Below, in pieces: positions 33,212-40,737 of a DNA stretch of 64,000 nucleotides (its first letter is position 1; each line of letters opens with the position of its first letter). Made by a program: the position numbers and the translations under genes. Origin of the DNA: Oscillibacter faecalis_A (GTDB lineage Bacteria > Bacillota > Clostridia > Oscillospirales > Oscillospiraceae). Location: the NCBI RefSeq assembly GCF_029218125.1, contig NZ_JARFXX010000004.1, positions 62,001 to 126,000 on the forward strand. The letters run 5' to 3'. The notes under the pieces were generated by a model. It did not search any database, was not told where the DNA came from, and saw only the letters and a program-made list of their open reading frames with translations.

Positions 33212-33586
33212 ATGGAGCAGAAGTTTTACATTTGCAAGCATTGCGGCAATATCATTGCCAAGGTCAAGGACACGGGCGTTCCCGTCATCTGTTGCGGTGA
33301 GCCGATGAGCGAGATCGTCCCCGGCACCACCGACGCGGCTGTTGAAAAGCACGTCCCCGTCTGGACGGTGGAAAACGGCGTCGTCCATGTCAAGGTCGGC
33401 TCCGTGGAGCATCCCATGCTGCCGGAGCACTACATCGAGTGGGTCTCTCTCCACACCAAGCAGGGCAATCAGCGTAAGGAGCTGCACCCCGGCGAGAAGC
33501 CCGAGGTCTGCTTCGCTCTCTGCGAGGGCGACGAAGTCGAGGCGGTCTACGCCTACTGCAACCTCCACAGTCTGTGGAAAGCGTGA
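33212..33586 (+). CDS. dfx: Desulfoferrodoxin (superoxide reductase)
   Basis: A two-iron superoxide reductase of 124 residues. Centre I is complete (CKHCGN, then CCGEP), and centre II has its His and Cys ligands in AAVEKHVPVW, VEHPMLPEHYIEWV and CNLHSLW. It reduces superoxide to hydrogen peroxide, which rubrerythrin then removes. It lies 20 bases after the rubrerythrin stop, with AAAAGGAGAACG RBS, and is surely cotranscribed. Confidence 0.97.
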   Translation: MEQKFYICKHCGNIIAKVKDTGVPVICCGEPMSEIVPGTTDAAVEKHVPVWTVENGVVHVKVGSVEHPMLPEHYIEWVSLHTKQGNQRKELHPGEKPEVCFALCEGDEVEAVYAYCNLHSLWKA

Positions 33587-33662
33587 TCGTTCCGCGCATG
33601 GTATCTTAGAACCAACATAGAGAACTGAATGTCATGCATTGCAGGCAGGAGGCAAACAAGTC

Positions 33663-33875
33663 ATGAAAGCACATAAATATTGGTCAATCGGAGCGGTAAT
33701 TACCATGTTTGGAACTTTTTGCACTGGATATAAAGGCTCAAAAACAACGCATAAGTACCTTGCGCTTAGTTCCTTGATCTGCATGGTTATGGCAGTATAT
33801 ACGGGTCATAAAATGATTTCAGGGAATAAGAAAACAAAGAGAGTAAAACAAGCGGAAGCTGTGGATATTCTTTGA
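33663..33875 (+). CDS. Small membrane protein (DUF6219-like)
   Basis: From ATG 33663 (CAGGAGG 9 bases upstream) a 70-residue protein with two predicted membrane segments (HKYWSIGAVITMFGTFCTGY and KYLALSSLICMVMAVYTG) and a Lys-rich end. It fits the DUF6219 pattern as I remember it. It lies between desulfoferrodoxin and rubredoxin genes; role unknown. Confidence 0.75.
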   Translation: MKAHKYWSIGAVITMFGTFCTGYKGSKTTHKYLALSSLICMVMAVYTGHKMISGNKKTKRVKQAEAVDIL

Positions 33876-33964
33876 GTAAGATAGGAATCGTTATTGTTTC
33901 TGATGACGATAAAGTCGGGCTAATGTTGTGTGCGAAATAAAAAACATCAAAGGAGAATTTCATT

Positions 33965-34123
33965 ATGAAATATGTATGTGATGTGTGTGGTTGGGAATAC
34001 GATGAAGAAAAGGGCTATCCGGAAGGCGGCATTGCACCGGGTACAAAATGGGAAGATATTCCGGATGATTTTGAATGCCCCTTATGTTCAGTTGGCAAAG
34101 ACCAGTTTTCTGTGGCTGAGTAA
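33965..34123 (+). CDS. Rubredoxin
   Basis: A 52-residue one-iron electron carrier: KYVCDVCGWEYDEEKGYPEG, then WEDIPDDFECPLCSVGKDQF. Both CxxC pairs and the aromatic core are intact. AAAGGAG is upstream of the ATG at 33965. It should pass electrons to rubrerythrin, desulfoferrodoxin or the flavodiiron proteins nearby. A terminator follows. Confidence 0.96.
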   Translation: MKYVCDVCGWEYDEEKGYPEGGIAPGTKWEDIPDDFECPLCSVGKDQFSVAE

Positions 34124-34149
34124 GGAAGCACAACAAAACCTACAAGCAA

Positions 34150-34191
34150 AGAGCCGTGAAGCAGTATGTAAGATCCCGCTTCACGGCTCTT
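34150..34191 (+). terminator. Intrinsic terminator after rubredoxin
   Basis: AGAGCCGTGAAGC pairs with GCTTCACGGCTCT over a 15-base loop, then TT. Confidence 0.7.
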
Positions 34192-34218
34192 TCTCGCTTA
34201 TATAAAAATTTGCCGTAA

Positions 34219-34233
34219 CGTAACCTCGTCACA
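34219..34233 (+). promoter_or_regulatory. Crp/Fnr-type operator before the ferredoxin-thioredoxin operon
   Basis: CGTAACCTCGTCACA: the right half is identical to the rubrerythrin site and the left half has two changes. The -10 (TATGAT, 34255-34260) is 31.5 bases from the centre. The DNA between (TTTGTCCTGCGGTAT) also resembles the trx promoter. Confidence 0.65.
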
Positions 34234-34290
34234 GAAAAATGCTTTGTCCTGCGGTATGATAAAGCCACAATCAAGAAAGAGGTGGCGAAC

Positions 34291-34494
34291 ATGAAAATCA
34301 AGCTCAACCCCGATCAGGAGATTGTCAATACCATCCGGGAAGGACTCAAGCGCACCGGCGGATACTGTCCCTGCCGCAGAGAACGCACAGAGGCAACCAA
34401 ATGTATGTGCCAAGAGTTTAAGAATCAGATTGCCGATCCTGATTTCGAGGGCTACTGCCACTGTATGCTCTATTACAAATCCTTGCAGGATTAA
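34291..34494 (+). CDS. Ferredoxin-thioredoxin reductase catalytic-chain-like protein
   Basis: A 67-residue protein with the motif set of the catalytic chain: GGYCPCRRERTE, CMCQEF, and GYCHCMLYY, equal to CPC-x-CxC-x-CHC that holds a [4Fe-4S] cluster beside a redox disulfide. ATG 34291 with GAGGTGG upstream is used (GTG 34282 is possible). Such small proteins without the variable chain are known in anaerobes and archaea. It precedes a ferredoxin, a membrane Fe-S protein and thioredoxin, which supports a ferredoxin-driven thioredoxin reduction. Confidence 0.9.
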   Translation: MKIKLNPDQEIVNTIREGLKRTGGYCPCRRERTEATKCMCQEFKNQIADPDFEGYCHCMLYYKSLQD

Positions 34495-34506
34495 GGGAGG
34501 AACGCT

Positions 34507-34710
34507 ATGCTGTCAAAGAAACTGGCTTCCATAGATAAGACGCGATGCGTCGCCTGCGGCGTGTGTGAAAATACCTGCCCCTTGGGGGCCGTCAAGGTGC
34601 GCCGGGGCTGTTACGCCGCCGTAGAGGAAGAACGCTGCATTGGCTGCGGCAAGTGCGCGAGGCTCTGTCCCGTGGGCTGCATCGAGGTGAAAGCGAGGGA
34701 CGAGGCATGA
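34507..34710 (+). CDS. 2[4Fe-4S] ferredoxin-like protein
   Basis: A 67-residue ferredoxin with two CxxCxxCxxxCP sites: CVACGVCENTCP and CIGCGKCARLCP. It is 12 bases downstream of the preceding gene with AAGGGAGG RBS, and its stop overlaps the next start (ATGA). It is the probable electron donor to the ferredoxin-thioredoxin reductase-like protein. Confidence 0.95.
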   Translation: MLSKKLASIDKTRCVACGVCENTCPLGAVKVRRGCYAAVEEERCIGCGKCARLCPVGCIEVKARDEA

Positions 34711-35288
34711 AGAAAGCAAAACATTGGTACGACTACCTCTGGGTCTGCGCCATCATTTATTTTACCCTCGGCTTTTTCAATATCCTGTTTGCATGGCTGG
34801 GCATGATCGACTTCCTGTTGCCGCTGTTCTTAGCCATCTTTGGCGGGAACAAATTCTTTTGCAACCACCTCTGCGGCCGGGGACAGCTGTTCAGCAAGTT
34901 GGGAACTGACCTTAAATGCTCCCGCTGCAAGCCCACACCCCGCTGGATGTCCTCCAAGTGGTTCCGTTATGGTTTTTTGATCTTTTTCCTGACGATGTTC
35001 GGCAACATGGTGTTCCAGACTTATCTGGTGGCGGCGGGGGCCGCGTCCCTGCGGGAGACCATTAAGCTGTTCTGGACCTTCCGTGTGCCGTGGGGCTGGA
35101 CTTATACAGCCGGGACGGTCGCTGATTGGGTGGCACAGTTCAGCTTCGGCTTTTATAGCTTGATGCTGACCTCGCTGCTCATCAGCCTTATCGTCATGGT
35201 GCTCTACAAGCCCCGTACATGGTGCGCCTTTTGCCCCATGGGAACCATGACGCAGGGCATTTGCAAGCTGAAAAACAAAGAATCATAA
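34707..35288 (+). CDS. NapH/CcoG-like membrane iron-sulfur protein
   Basis: A 193-residue membrane protein with about four helices (DYLWVCAIIYFTLGFFNILFAW, WFRYGFLIFFLTMFGN, FSFGFYSLMLTSLLISLIVMVL). It has Cys clusters between and after them: FFCNHLCGRGQLF, KCSRCKP, and WCAFCPMG. The last resembles the NapH/RnfH type. No soluble ferredoxin domain at the end. It could let electrons cross the membrane to the ferredoxin; that is inference. Starts with ATGA overlap to the ferredoxin. Confidence 0.85.
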   Translation: MKKAKHWYDYLWVCAIIYFTLGFFNILFAWLGMIDFLLPLFLAIFGGNKFFCNHLCGRGQLFSKLGTDLKCSRCKPTPRWMSSKWFRYGFLIFFLTMFGNMVFQTYLVAAGAASLRETIKLFWTFRVPWGWTYTAGTVADWVAQFSFGFYSLMLTSLLISLIVMVLYKPRTWCAFCPMGTMTQGICKLKNKES

Positions 35289-35313
35289 AAGATCAACGAA
35301 AGGAGTCATTCTC

Positions 35314-35634
35314 ATGGCTGAACTGAAAATTACTGCTGCGAATTTTGAAAATGAGGTACTGCGTTCCGACAAGCCCGTCCTGCTGGACTTCTACGCCGAC
35401 TGGTGCGGACCGTGCAAAATGCTCTCTCCCATACTGCATGAGCTTGCCGAAGAAAAAAGCGGTGCCCTCAAGGTGGGCAAGGTCAATGTGGACGAGCAGA
35501 TGGAGCTGGCGATGCGTTTTCAGGTGTCCAGTATCCCGATGCTGGTCGTATTCAAGGATGGAAAGGCCGTTGCCAAATCGGTGGGCTATCGGCCTAAGTC
35601 GGAGATCACCGCCATGGTGGAGGGCGCAAGATGA
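35314..35634 (+). CDS. trxA: Thioredoxin
   Basis: A classical thioredoxin of 106 residues with WCGPC (DFYADWCGPCKML) and the cis-Pro in SSIPMLVVF. It is the expected partner of the reductase-like protein upstream and overlaps the following CoA-disulfide reductase gene by 4 bases. A second thioredoxin (WCGYC) is at 49.2 kb beside trxB. Confidence 0.96.
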   Translation: MAELKITAANFENEVLRSDKPVLLDFYADWCGPCKMLSPILHELAEEKSGALKVGKVNVDEQMELAMRFQVSSIPMLVVFKDGKAVAKSVGYRPKSEITAMVEGAR

Positions 35635-37325
35635 AAGTTGTGATCGTAGGCGGCGTGGCCGGAGGCGCGTCTGCCGCCGCCCGCCTCCGCCGTCTGGATG
35701 AACATGCGCAGATCATCATGATCGAGCGCAGCGGCTATGTATCCTATGCCAACTGCGGCCTGCCGTATTATGTGGGCGGTGTGATCAAGGAGCAAGAAGA
35801 ACTGACGCTGCAAACTCCGGAGAGCTTCTGGGATCGTTTTCGCATTGATGTGCGGGTACGGCAGGAAGTAACTGCGATCAATCCCGCAGAGAAAACCGTC
35901 ACCGTTCACGCATTGGATAGTGGAAAGGTCTACACGGAAACCTATGACAAACTGCTCCTCGCACCCGGCGCAAAGCCGACGGTTCCTGCGCTTTCCGGCG
36001 TGGACAGCGAGCGGGTCTTTACCCTGCGCACCGTGGAGGATACCCTCCGCATCAGGCGCTTTGTTGAGGATCAGAAGCCGAAAACCGCTGTTTTGGCTGG
36101 CGGCGGCTTTATCGGTCTGGAAATGGCGGAAAACCTTGTGGAGATGGGTGTTTCCGTCACCATCGTTCAGCGCCCGAAGCAGCTATTAGCGCCGCTGGAT
36201 GCGGATATGGCGAGCTTTGTCCATGCGGAAATGCGCAGACACAGCCTGGCTCTGCGGTTGGGTGAAACCGTCACCGGATTCCGACAGGACGGAGATTCCG
36301 TGCTGACCCTGTTGGAAGAAAGTGAGCCGCTGCATTCGGATATGGTGCTGCTGGCCATCGGTGTTACCCCGGATACGCATCTGGCAAAAGAAGCCGGACT
36401 CAGGCTTGGTATTCGTGGCAGCATCGCTGTCAACGAGCGGATGGAAACCTCCGTGCCGGACATCTATGCTGTAGGCGATGCCGTAGAGGTCACCCATTTC
36501 GTGACCGGCCAGAAAGCGTTGATCTCGCTGGCAGGGCCTGCCAACAAGCAGGGACGCATTGCCGCTGACAATATCTGCGGCGGAAACAGCCGCTTTACCG
36601 GCTCTCAGGGCTCGTCTGTTCTGAAGCTGTTCGGCTTGACAGCGGCCTCCACGGGGATCAATGAGAAGGCAGCGCAGGCAGCAGAGATCGCTTACAACAA
36701 AGTCGTATTGTTCCCAGCATCCCACGCTACCTATTATCCCGGCGCACAGTCTATGGCAATGAAGGTACTGTATGAAAAAGAAAGCCTGCGGCTGCTGGGT
36801 GCGCAGATCGTTGGCGGCGACGGCGTGGACAAGCGCATTGATGTACTGGCAACGGCCATTCGCACAAAAATGACAGCTTTGGAACTGACGGAGCTTGACC
36901 TTTCCTATGCGCCGCCCTATTCCTCTGCCAAAGACCCGGTCAACATGGCAGGCTTTATGATCGAGGATTTGGAGAGCGGAAAGGTGAGCCAGTTCCATTG
37001 GGATGAGGTGGACGACCTGCCCCGCGATGGCAGCGCGGCGCTGCTGGACGTCCGAACGGAGTGGGAGTATCAGCGGGGCCATCTGGACGGCTTTCGGAAT
37101 ATTCCCTTGGACGATCTGCGGGAGCATTTGGACGAGTTAGACCGGGACAAGCCTGTCTATGTGAATTGCCAGACAGGGCTTCGCAGTTATCTGGCCTGTC
37201 GGCTTTTGACGCAGTACGGTTTCTCTTGTTCCCATCTCTCCGGCGGATACAGTTTTTATCAGGTCGTAACAAAAGAGCAGCAGACAGCGCGGAGCGCCTA
37301 TCCCTGCGGAATGGAGAAGCTATGA
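35631..37325 (+). CDS. CoA-disulfide reductase with rhodanese domain
   Basis: A 564-residue flavoenzyme. It has an FAD site (VVIVGGVAGGASAAARLRRLD), the redox Cys42 in SYANCGLPYY, an NAD(P)H site (AVLAGGGFIGLEMAENL), GDAVEV, a dimer domain, and a C-terminal rhodanese domain (about residues 465-555) with its nucleophile in YVNCQTGLRSY. Such fusions reduce CoA disulfide, persulfides or polysulfides. Overlaps trxA by 4 bases and the alarmone synthetase by 4 bases, all one operon. Confidence 0.94.
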   Translation: MKVVIVGGVAGGASAAARLRRLDEHAQIIMIERSGYVSYANCGLPYYVGGVIKEQEELTLQTPESFWDRFRIDVRVRQEVTAINPAEKTVTVHALDSGKVYTETYDKLLLAPGAKPTVPALSGVDSERVFTLRTVEDTLRIRRFVEDQKPKTAVLAGGGFIGLEMAENLVEMGVSVTIVQRPKQLLAPLDADMASFVHAEMRRHSLALRLGETVTGFRQDGDSVLTLLEESEPLHSDMVLLAIGVTPDTHLAKEAGLRLGIRGSIAVNERMETSVPDIYAVGDAVEVTHFVTGQKALISLAGPANKQGRIAADNICGGNSRFTGSQGSSVLKLFGLTAASTGINEKAAQAAEIAYNKVVLFPASHATYYPGAQSMAMKVLYEKESLRLLGAQIVGGDGVDKRIDVLATAIRTKMTALELTELDLSYAPPYSSAKDPVNMAGFMIEDLESGKVSQFHWDEVDDLPRDGSAALLDVRTEWEYQRGHLDGFRNIPLDDLREHLDELDRDKPVYVNCQTGLRSYLACRLLTQYGFSCSHLSGGYSFYQVVTKEQQTARSAYPCGMEKL

Positions 37326-37993
37326 GTGAAAATCTATTTGGTTTGACGGTTGCGGCAGATAAAGGCTTGGATGATCTGCAATGCCAGCGCCTTTTAAGTG
37401 AAAATCGCAAGTATCAGGAAGTCATGCTGCAATACCGATGTGCGCTGAAAGCACTTGAAAGCAGGTTGGAAATTCTGAACGAAGAGTTTTCATTGCAGCA
37501 TGACCGCAATCCGATAGAAAGTATGAAAAGCCGCTTGAAGTCGCCGTCCAGCATTATGAACAAGATGCAGAAGCGCGGACTTCCTCTGGATTTTCCGACC
37601 ATGCAGGCAAATATCATGGATGTTGCCGGTGTGCGTGTGATCTGCTCTTTCGAGGAGGATGTGTTCTTTTTGGCAAAGTGCTTAAAAGATCAGTCTGATA
37701 TTGAGATAGTTACAGAGAAGGACTACATTTCCAACCCAAAGCCCAACGGCTACCGCAGTCTGCACCTGACGATCCGGCTGCCGGTATTCTTTGCGGAAAA
37801 AGAGATCCATGTGCCGGTGGAGATACAACTCCGTACAATCGCCATGGACTTCTGGGCAAGCCTTGAGCATACCATCCGCTATAAGAAAAACCTGCCGATA
37901 AATACTGAAATCGAAAATGAGCTGAAAGAGTGCGCCGATTCCAGCAGAGAATGGGACAGCAAAATGGAACATCTACTGCACATCTTAACATAA
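37322..37993 (+). CDS. Small alarmone synthetase (RelA/SpoT domain)
   Basis: A 223-residue single-domain (p)ppGpp synthetase. Typical are an N-terminal helix, KSRLKSPSSIMNKMQKRG, the metal/pyrophosphate motif DVAGVRVIC, DYISNPKPNGYRSLHL, the EIQLRT motif, and MDFWASLEH. No hydrolase or regulatory domain. ATG at 37322 overlaps the reductase stop. It is the last gene of a redox operon, unusual company that could tie growth control to thiol stress. Confidence 0.94.
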   Translation: MSENLFGLTVAADKGLDDLQCQRLLSENRKYQEVMLQYRCALKALESRLEILNEEFSLQHDRNPIESMKSRLKSPSSIMNKMQKRGLPLDFPTMQANIMDVAGVRVICSFEEDVFFLAKCLKDQSDIEIVTEKDYISNPKPNGYRSLHLTIRLPVFFAEKEIHVPVEIQLRTIAMDFWASLEHTIRYKKNLPINTEIENELKECADSSREWDSKMEHLLHILT

Positions 37994-38024
37994 TGTGTCG
38001 AATATAAAATGAAAAGCACGCACT

Positions 38025-38138
38025 TTATTGCTTGTTTCGGTTGGACGGCTTAGGCTTGTCAGGGATCGCCGCATCCGCCTTGGGTGGGCGCCCCCTGCGA
38101 GCCCCAACCAATTTCTCCGCTTTCTGGTTTTCAGTCAT
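38025..38138 (-). CDS. Possible small peptide with AT-hook-like motif
   Basis: A 37-residue frame, TENQKAEKLVGARRGRPPKA, ending PKPSNRNKQ. GRPPK is like an AT-hook. A 24-codon frame (FLPIIEAEKTVPWQPAESRK) overlaps its start by four bases. Both may be scraps of an element gene. The rest of 37994-38280 shows nothing else. Confidence 0.3.
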   Translation of the reverse strand: MTENQKAEKLVGARRGRPPKADAAIPDKPKPSNRNKQ

Positions 38139-38282
38139 AGTCTTTTCTGCTTTCGGCGGGCTGCCACGGCACAGTTTTTTCGGCTTCTATAATTGGAAGG
38201 AACATGGCTTTTCGCTGAATGGAAAGCGAAGCTGACCCGGGCTGGGGCGGTCTGTGTTAAAGCGATATTTTTTTGAAATTAT

Positions 38283-38312
38283 CTTGACAAATTTTGTCAA
38301 GATTGATATGAT
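38283..38312 (+). promoter_or_regulatory. Promoter and Rrf2-type operator
   Basis: TTGACA, 17 bases, TATGAT. The palindrome CTTGACAAATTTTGTCAAG (38283-38301) covers the -35 and half of the spacer, a position fit for repression by the Rrf2 protein encoded next. Confidence 0.8.
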
Positions 38313-38347
38313 GGCAATAACAAGCAAGCGAAAAGAGGATGCGGAGC

Positions 38348-38779
38348 ATGATCATCACCAAAGAGACGGACTACGCGCTGCGCATTTTGCGGGTGCTGCT
38401 GGACGGGGAGAAGCATTCGGTGGCCGAGATGTCGGAAACGGAATTGATCCCCAATCAGTTTGCCTACCAGATTCTGCGCAAGCTCTCCGCCGGCAATTTG
38501 GTGCGGGTGAGCCGCGGCGCTCTCGGCGGCTGTGAGCTATCCTGTGATCTGGACGCGACCTCTCTCTACGATCTCATGGGGGTCATGGGGGAGCGGGGCG
38601 TCCTGTGCGCCTGCATGGAGCCGGGATATGAGTGCCGCTGGCAGGACGAGCACGGGCGGTGCGCCATCCACTGTCAGCTGGCGGCCTTGCAGCGAAAGCA
38701 GGACGAGGCGTTCCACGCCGTGAGCCTGCGCAGGCTGCTGACCGGCGAATCCGATCCTCAAGATACAAGCGAGCTGTAA
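38348..38779 (+). CDS. Rrf2-family regulator
   Basis: A 143-residue repressor with the Rrf2 N-terminal winged helix (IITKETDYALRILRVLLDGEKHSVAEMSETELIPNQFAYQILRKLSAGNLVRVSRGALGG). The C-terminal Cys set (CACMEPGYECRW, CAIHC) suggests an Fe-S cluster sensor like NsrR or IscR. ATG 38348 is chosen because Rrf2 proteins start with this IT-x-x-TDYA segment; an in-frame ATG is 9 bases upstream. It controls its own operator and presumably the fusion enzyme and flavodiiron protein. Confidence 0.92.
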   Translation: MIITKETDYALRILRVLLDGEKHSVAEMSETELIPNQFAYQILRKLSAGNLVRVSRGALGGCELSCDLDATSLYDLMGVMGERGVLCACMEPGYECRWQDEHGRCAIHCQLAALQRKQDEAFHAVSLRRLLTGESDPQDTSEL

Positions 38780-38801
38780 AATTTTAAGAGGAGGTATCCG
38801 T

Positions 38802-40715
38802 ATGCTGTTTCAAACCACGGCGGCGCACGAAGAGCTGCGCGCGAAGATCCGGAGCTTTGCGGAGGAGGAGATCAAGCCTCTCGCGTTTTTGATGGATCAG
38901 AACAATGAGTTTCCCGAGGAGGCTGTCAAGAAGCTGGGCAAGCTGGGCTGGATGGGCATCCCCTACCCAAAGGAGTATGGCGGCGCCGGTCTGGACGCCC
39001 TAAGCTACGCCATCGCGGTGGAGGAACTGGCCCGTGTGGACGGCGGCGCGGGCGTCATCCTCTCCGCCCATGTCTCCCTCGGCTCGTGGCCCATTTTCGC
39101 CTACGGCACCGAGGAGCAGAAGCAGAAATATCTGGTTCCGCTGGCCAAGGGCGAGAAGATCGGGGCCTTTGGCCTCACGGAGCCCAACGCCGGATCCGAC
39201 GCCGGCGGCACGGAGACTACGGCGCTGGATAAGGGGGACTACTACCTCCTTAACGGCGGCAAGATCTTCATCACCAACGCCCCTAAGGCAGACACCTATG
39301 TGGTTTTCGCCGTCACCACGCCGGACATCGGTACCCGGGGCATCTCCGCTTTCATCGTGGAGAAGGGCTGGAAGGGCTTTGAGTTCGGCGACCACTATGA
39401 CAAGATGGGCATTCGCTCCTCCTCCACGGCGGAACTGATCTTCAACGATGTGAAGGTTCCCAAGGAAAACCTGCTGGGCAAGGAGGGGGACGGCTTCAAG
39501 ATCGCCATGTCCACGCTGGACGGCGGACGCATCGGCATCGCCGCGCAGGCACTGGGCATTGCCCAGGGCGCGTTTGAGCAGGCGCTGAGCTATTCCAAGG
39601 AGCGAATTCAGTTCGGAAAGCCCATCGCGGCCCAGCAGAGCATCGCCTTCAAGCTGGCGGATATGGCCACCAAGCTGCGCTGCGCCCGGTTCCTCATCTA
39701 CTCCGCGGCGGAGCTGAAGGAGCAGCACGCGCCCTATGGCATGGAGTCCGCCATGGCGAAGATGTACGCCTCGGACATTGCGCTGGAGGTCACCAACGAC
39801 GCCTTGCAGATCCACGGCGGCAGCGGCTTCCTCAAGGGCATGGAGGTGGAACGGGCCTACCGCGACGCCAAGATCACCACCATCTACGAGGGCACCAACG
39901 AGATCCAGCGGGTGGTCATCGCCTCTCATCTGGTGGGCAGGCTGGGCAAGAGCTCCGGCGGCGAGAGCCGTTCGGCGGCCAAGAAACCCGCGCCCATCAC
40001 CGGCATCCGCAAAAAGACCATCTTCCGGGAGGGGGATGCCGCCCAGCAGGTGGCCGACCTTGTGGCGGCGCTGAAGAAGGATGGTCACGACTTCTCCGTG
40101 GGCATCCCCATGGATATGCCCATCCCGCAGGCGGAGCGCGTGGTCTCCGCGGGCAAGGGCATCGGGGAGAAAAAGAACATGAAACTGGTAGAGTCGCTGG
40201 CCAAGGCCGCCGGCGCGGCCATCGGATCCTCCCGCCCCGTGGCGGAGACCCTCAAGTATCTGCCGCTGAACCGCTATGTGGGTATGTCCGGGCAGAAGTT
40301 TACCGGCAATCTGTACATCGCCTGCGGCATCTCCGGCGCGTCCCAGCACCTCAAGGGTATCAAGGATGCCTCCACCATCGTGGCCATCAATAAAAACGGT
40401 AACGCGCCTATCTTCAAGAACTGCGACTACGGCATCGTGGGTGATGTGGAGGAGATCCTGCCCCTGCTCACCGCTGCGCTGGATAGCGGCGAAAAGCTGC
40501 CCGCGCCGCCCATGGTAAAGATGAAGCGGCCCACGCCGCCGAAGCCCGCCCCCATCGGCGACCGCTATGTCTGCAGCGGCTGCGGCTACGAGTATGTGCC
40601 GGAGTTGGGCGACGAGGACGGCGAGATCGCGCCGGGTACGCTCTTTGAGCAGCTTCCCGCCGAGTGGGTGTGTCCCGAGTGCGCGGAGACGAAGGATCAA
40701 TTTGTAAAGGCTTGA
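38802..40715 (+). CDS. Acyl-CoA dehydrogenase-EtfA-rubredoxin fusion
   Basis: A 637-residue three-part enzyme. Residues 1-380 are an acyl-CoA dehydrogenase (FGLTEPNAGSDAGG, the FAD loops, LQIHGGSGFLKGMEVERAYRDAK, and the catalytic Glu in YEGTNEIQR). Residues about 400-565 resemble the FAD-binding half of electron-transfer flavoprotein alpha (SRPVAETLKYLPLNRYVGMSG, YIACGISGASQHLKGI, NGNAPIFKNCDYGIVGDVEEILP). Residues 588-633 are a rubredoxin (YVCSGCGYEY and WVCPECAETKDQF). EtfB is missing. Electrons could go from acyl-CoA via FAD to rubredoxin and then to the flavodiiron protein encoded 22 bases downstream. Confidence 0.93.
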   Translation: MLFQTTAAHEELRAKIRSFAEEEIKPLAFLMDQNNEFPEEAVKKLGKLGWMGIPYPKEYGGAGLDALSYAIAVEELARVDGGAGVILSAHVSLGSWPIFAYGTEEQKQKYLVPLAKGEKIGAFGLTEPNAGSDAGGTETTALDKGDYYLLNGGKIFITNAPKADTYVVFAVTTPDIGTRGISAFIVEKGWKGFEFGDHYDKMGIRSSSTAELIFNDVKVPKENLLGKEGDGFKIAMSTLDGGRIGIAAQALGIAQGAFEQALSYSKERIQFGKPIAAQQSIAFKLADMATKLRCARFLIYSAAELKEQHAPYGMESAMAKMYASDIALEVTNDALQIHGGSGFLKGMEVERAYRDAKITTIYEGTNEIQRVVIASHLVGRLGKSSGGESRSAAKKPAPITGIRKKTIFREGDAAQQVADLVAALKKDGHDFSVGIPMDMPIPQAERVVSAGKGIGEKKNMKLVESLAKAAGAAIGSSRPVAETLKYLPLNRYVGMSGQKFTGNLYIACGISGASQHLKGIKDASTIVAINKNGNAPIFKNCDYGIVGDVEEILPLLTAALDSGEKLPAPPMVKMKRPTPPKPAPIGDRYVCSGCGYEYVPELGDEDGEIAPGTLFEQLPAEWVCPECAETKDQFVKA

Positions 40716-40737
40716 GCCGTGAAGGAGGTAAGATAAG

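Noticed and set aside
39000..40700. 566-codon minus frame opposite the acyl-CoA dehydrogenase fusion
   Set aside because: Shadow frame; amino acid make-up is not protein-like and the plus strand has three clear domains.
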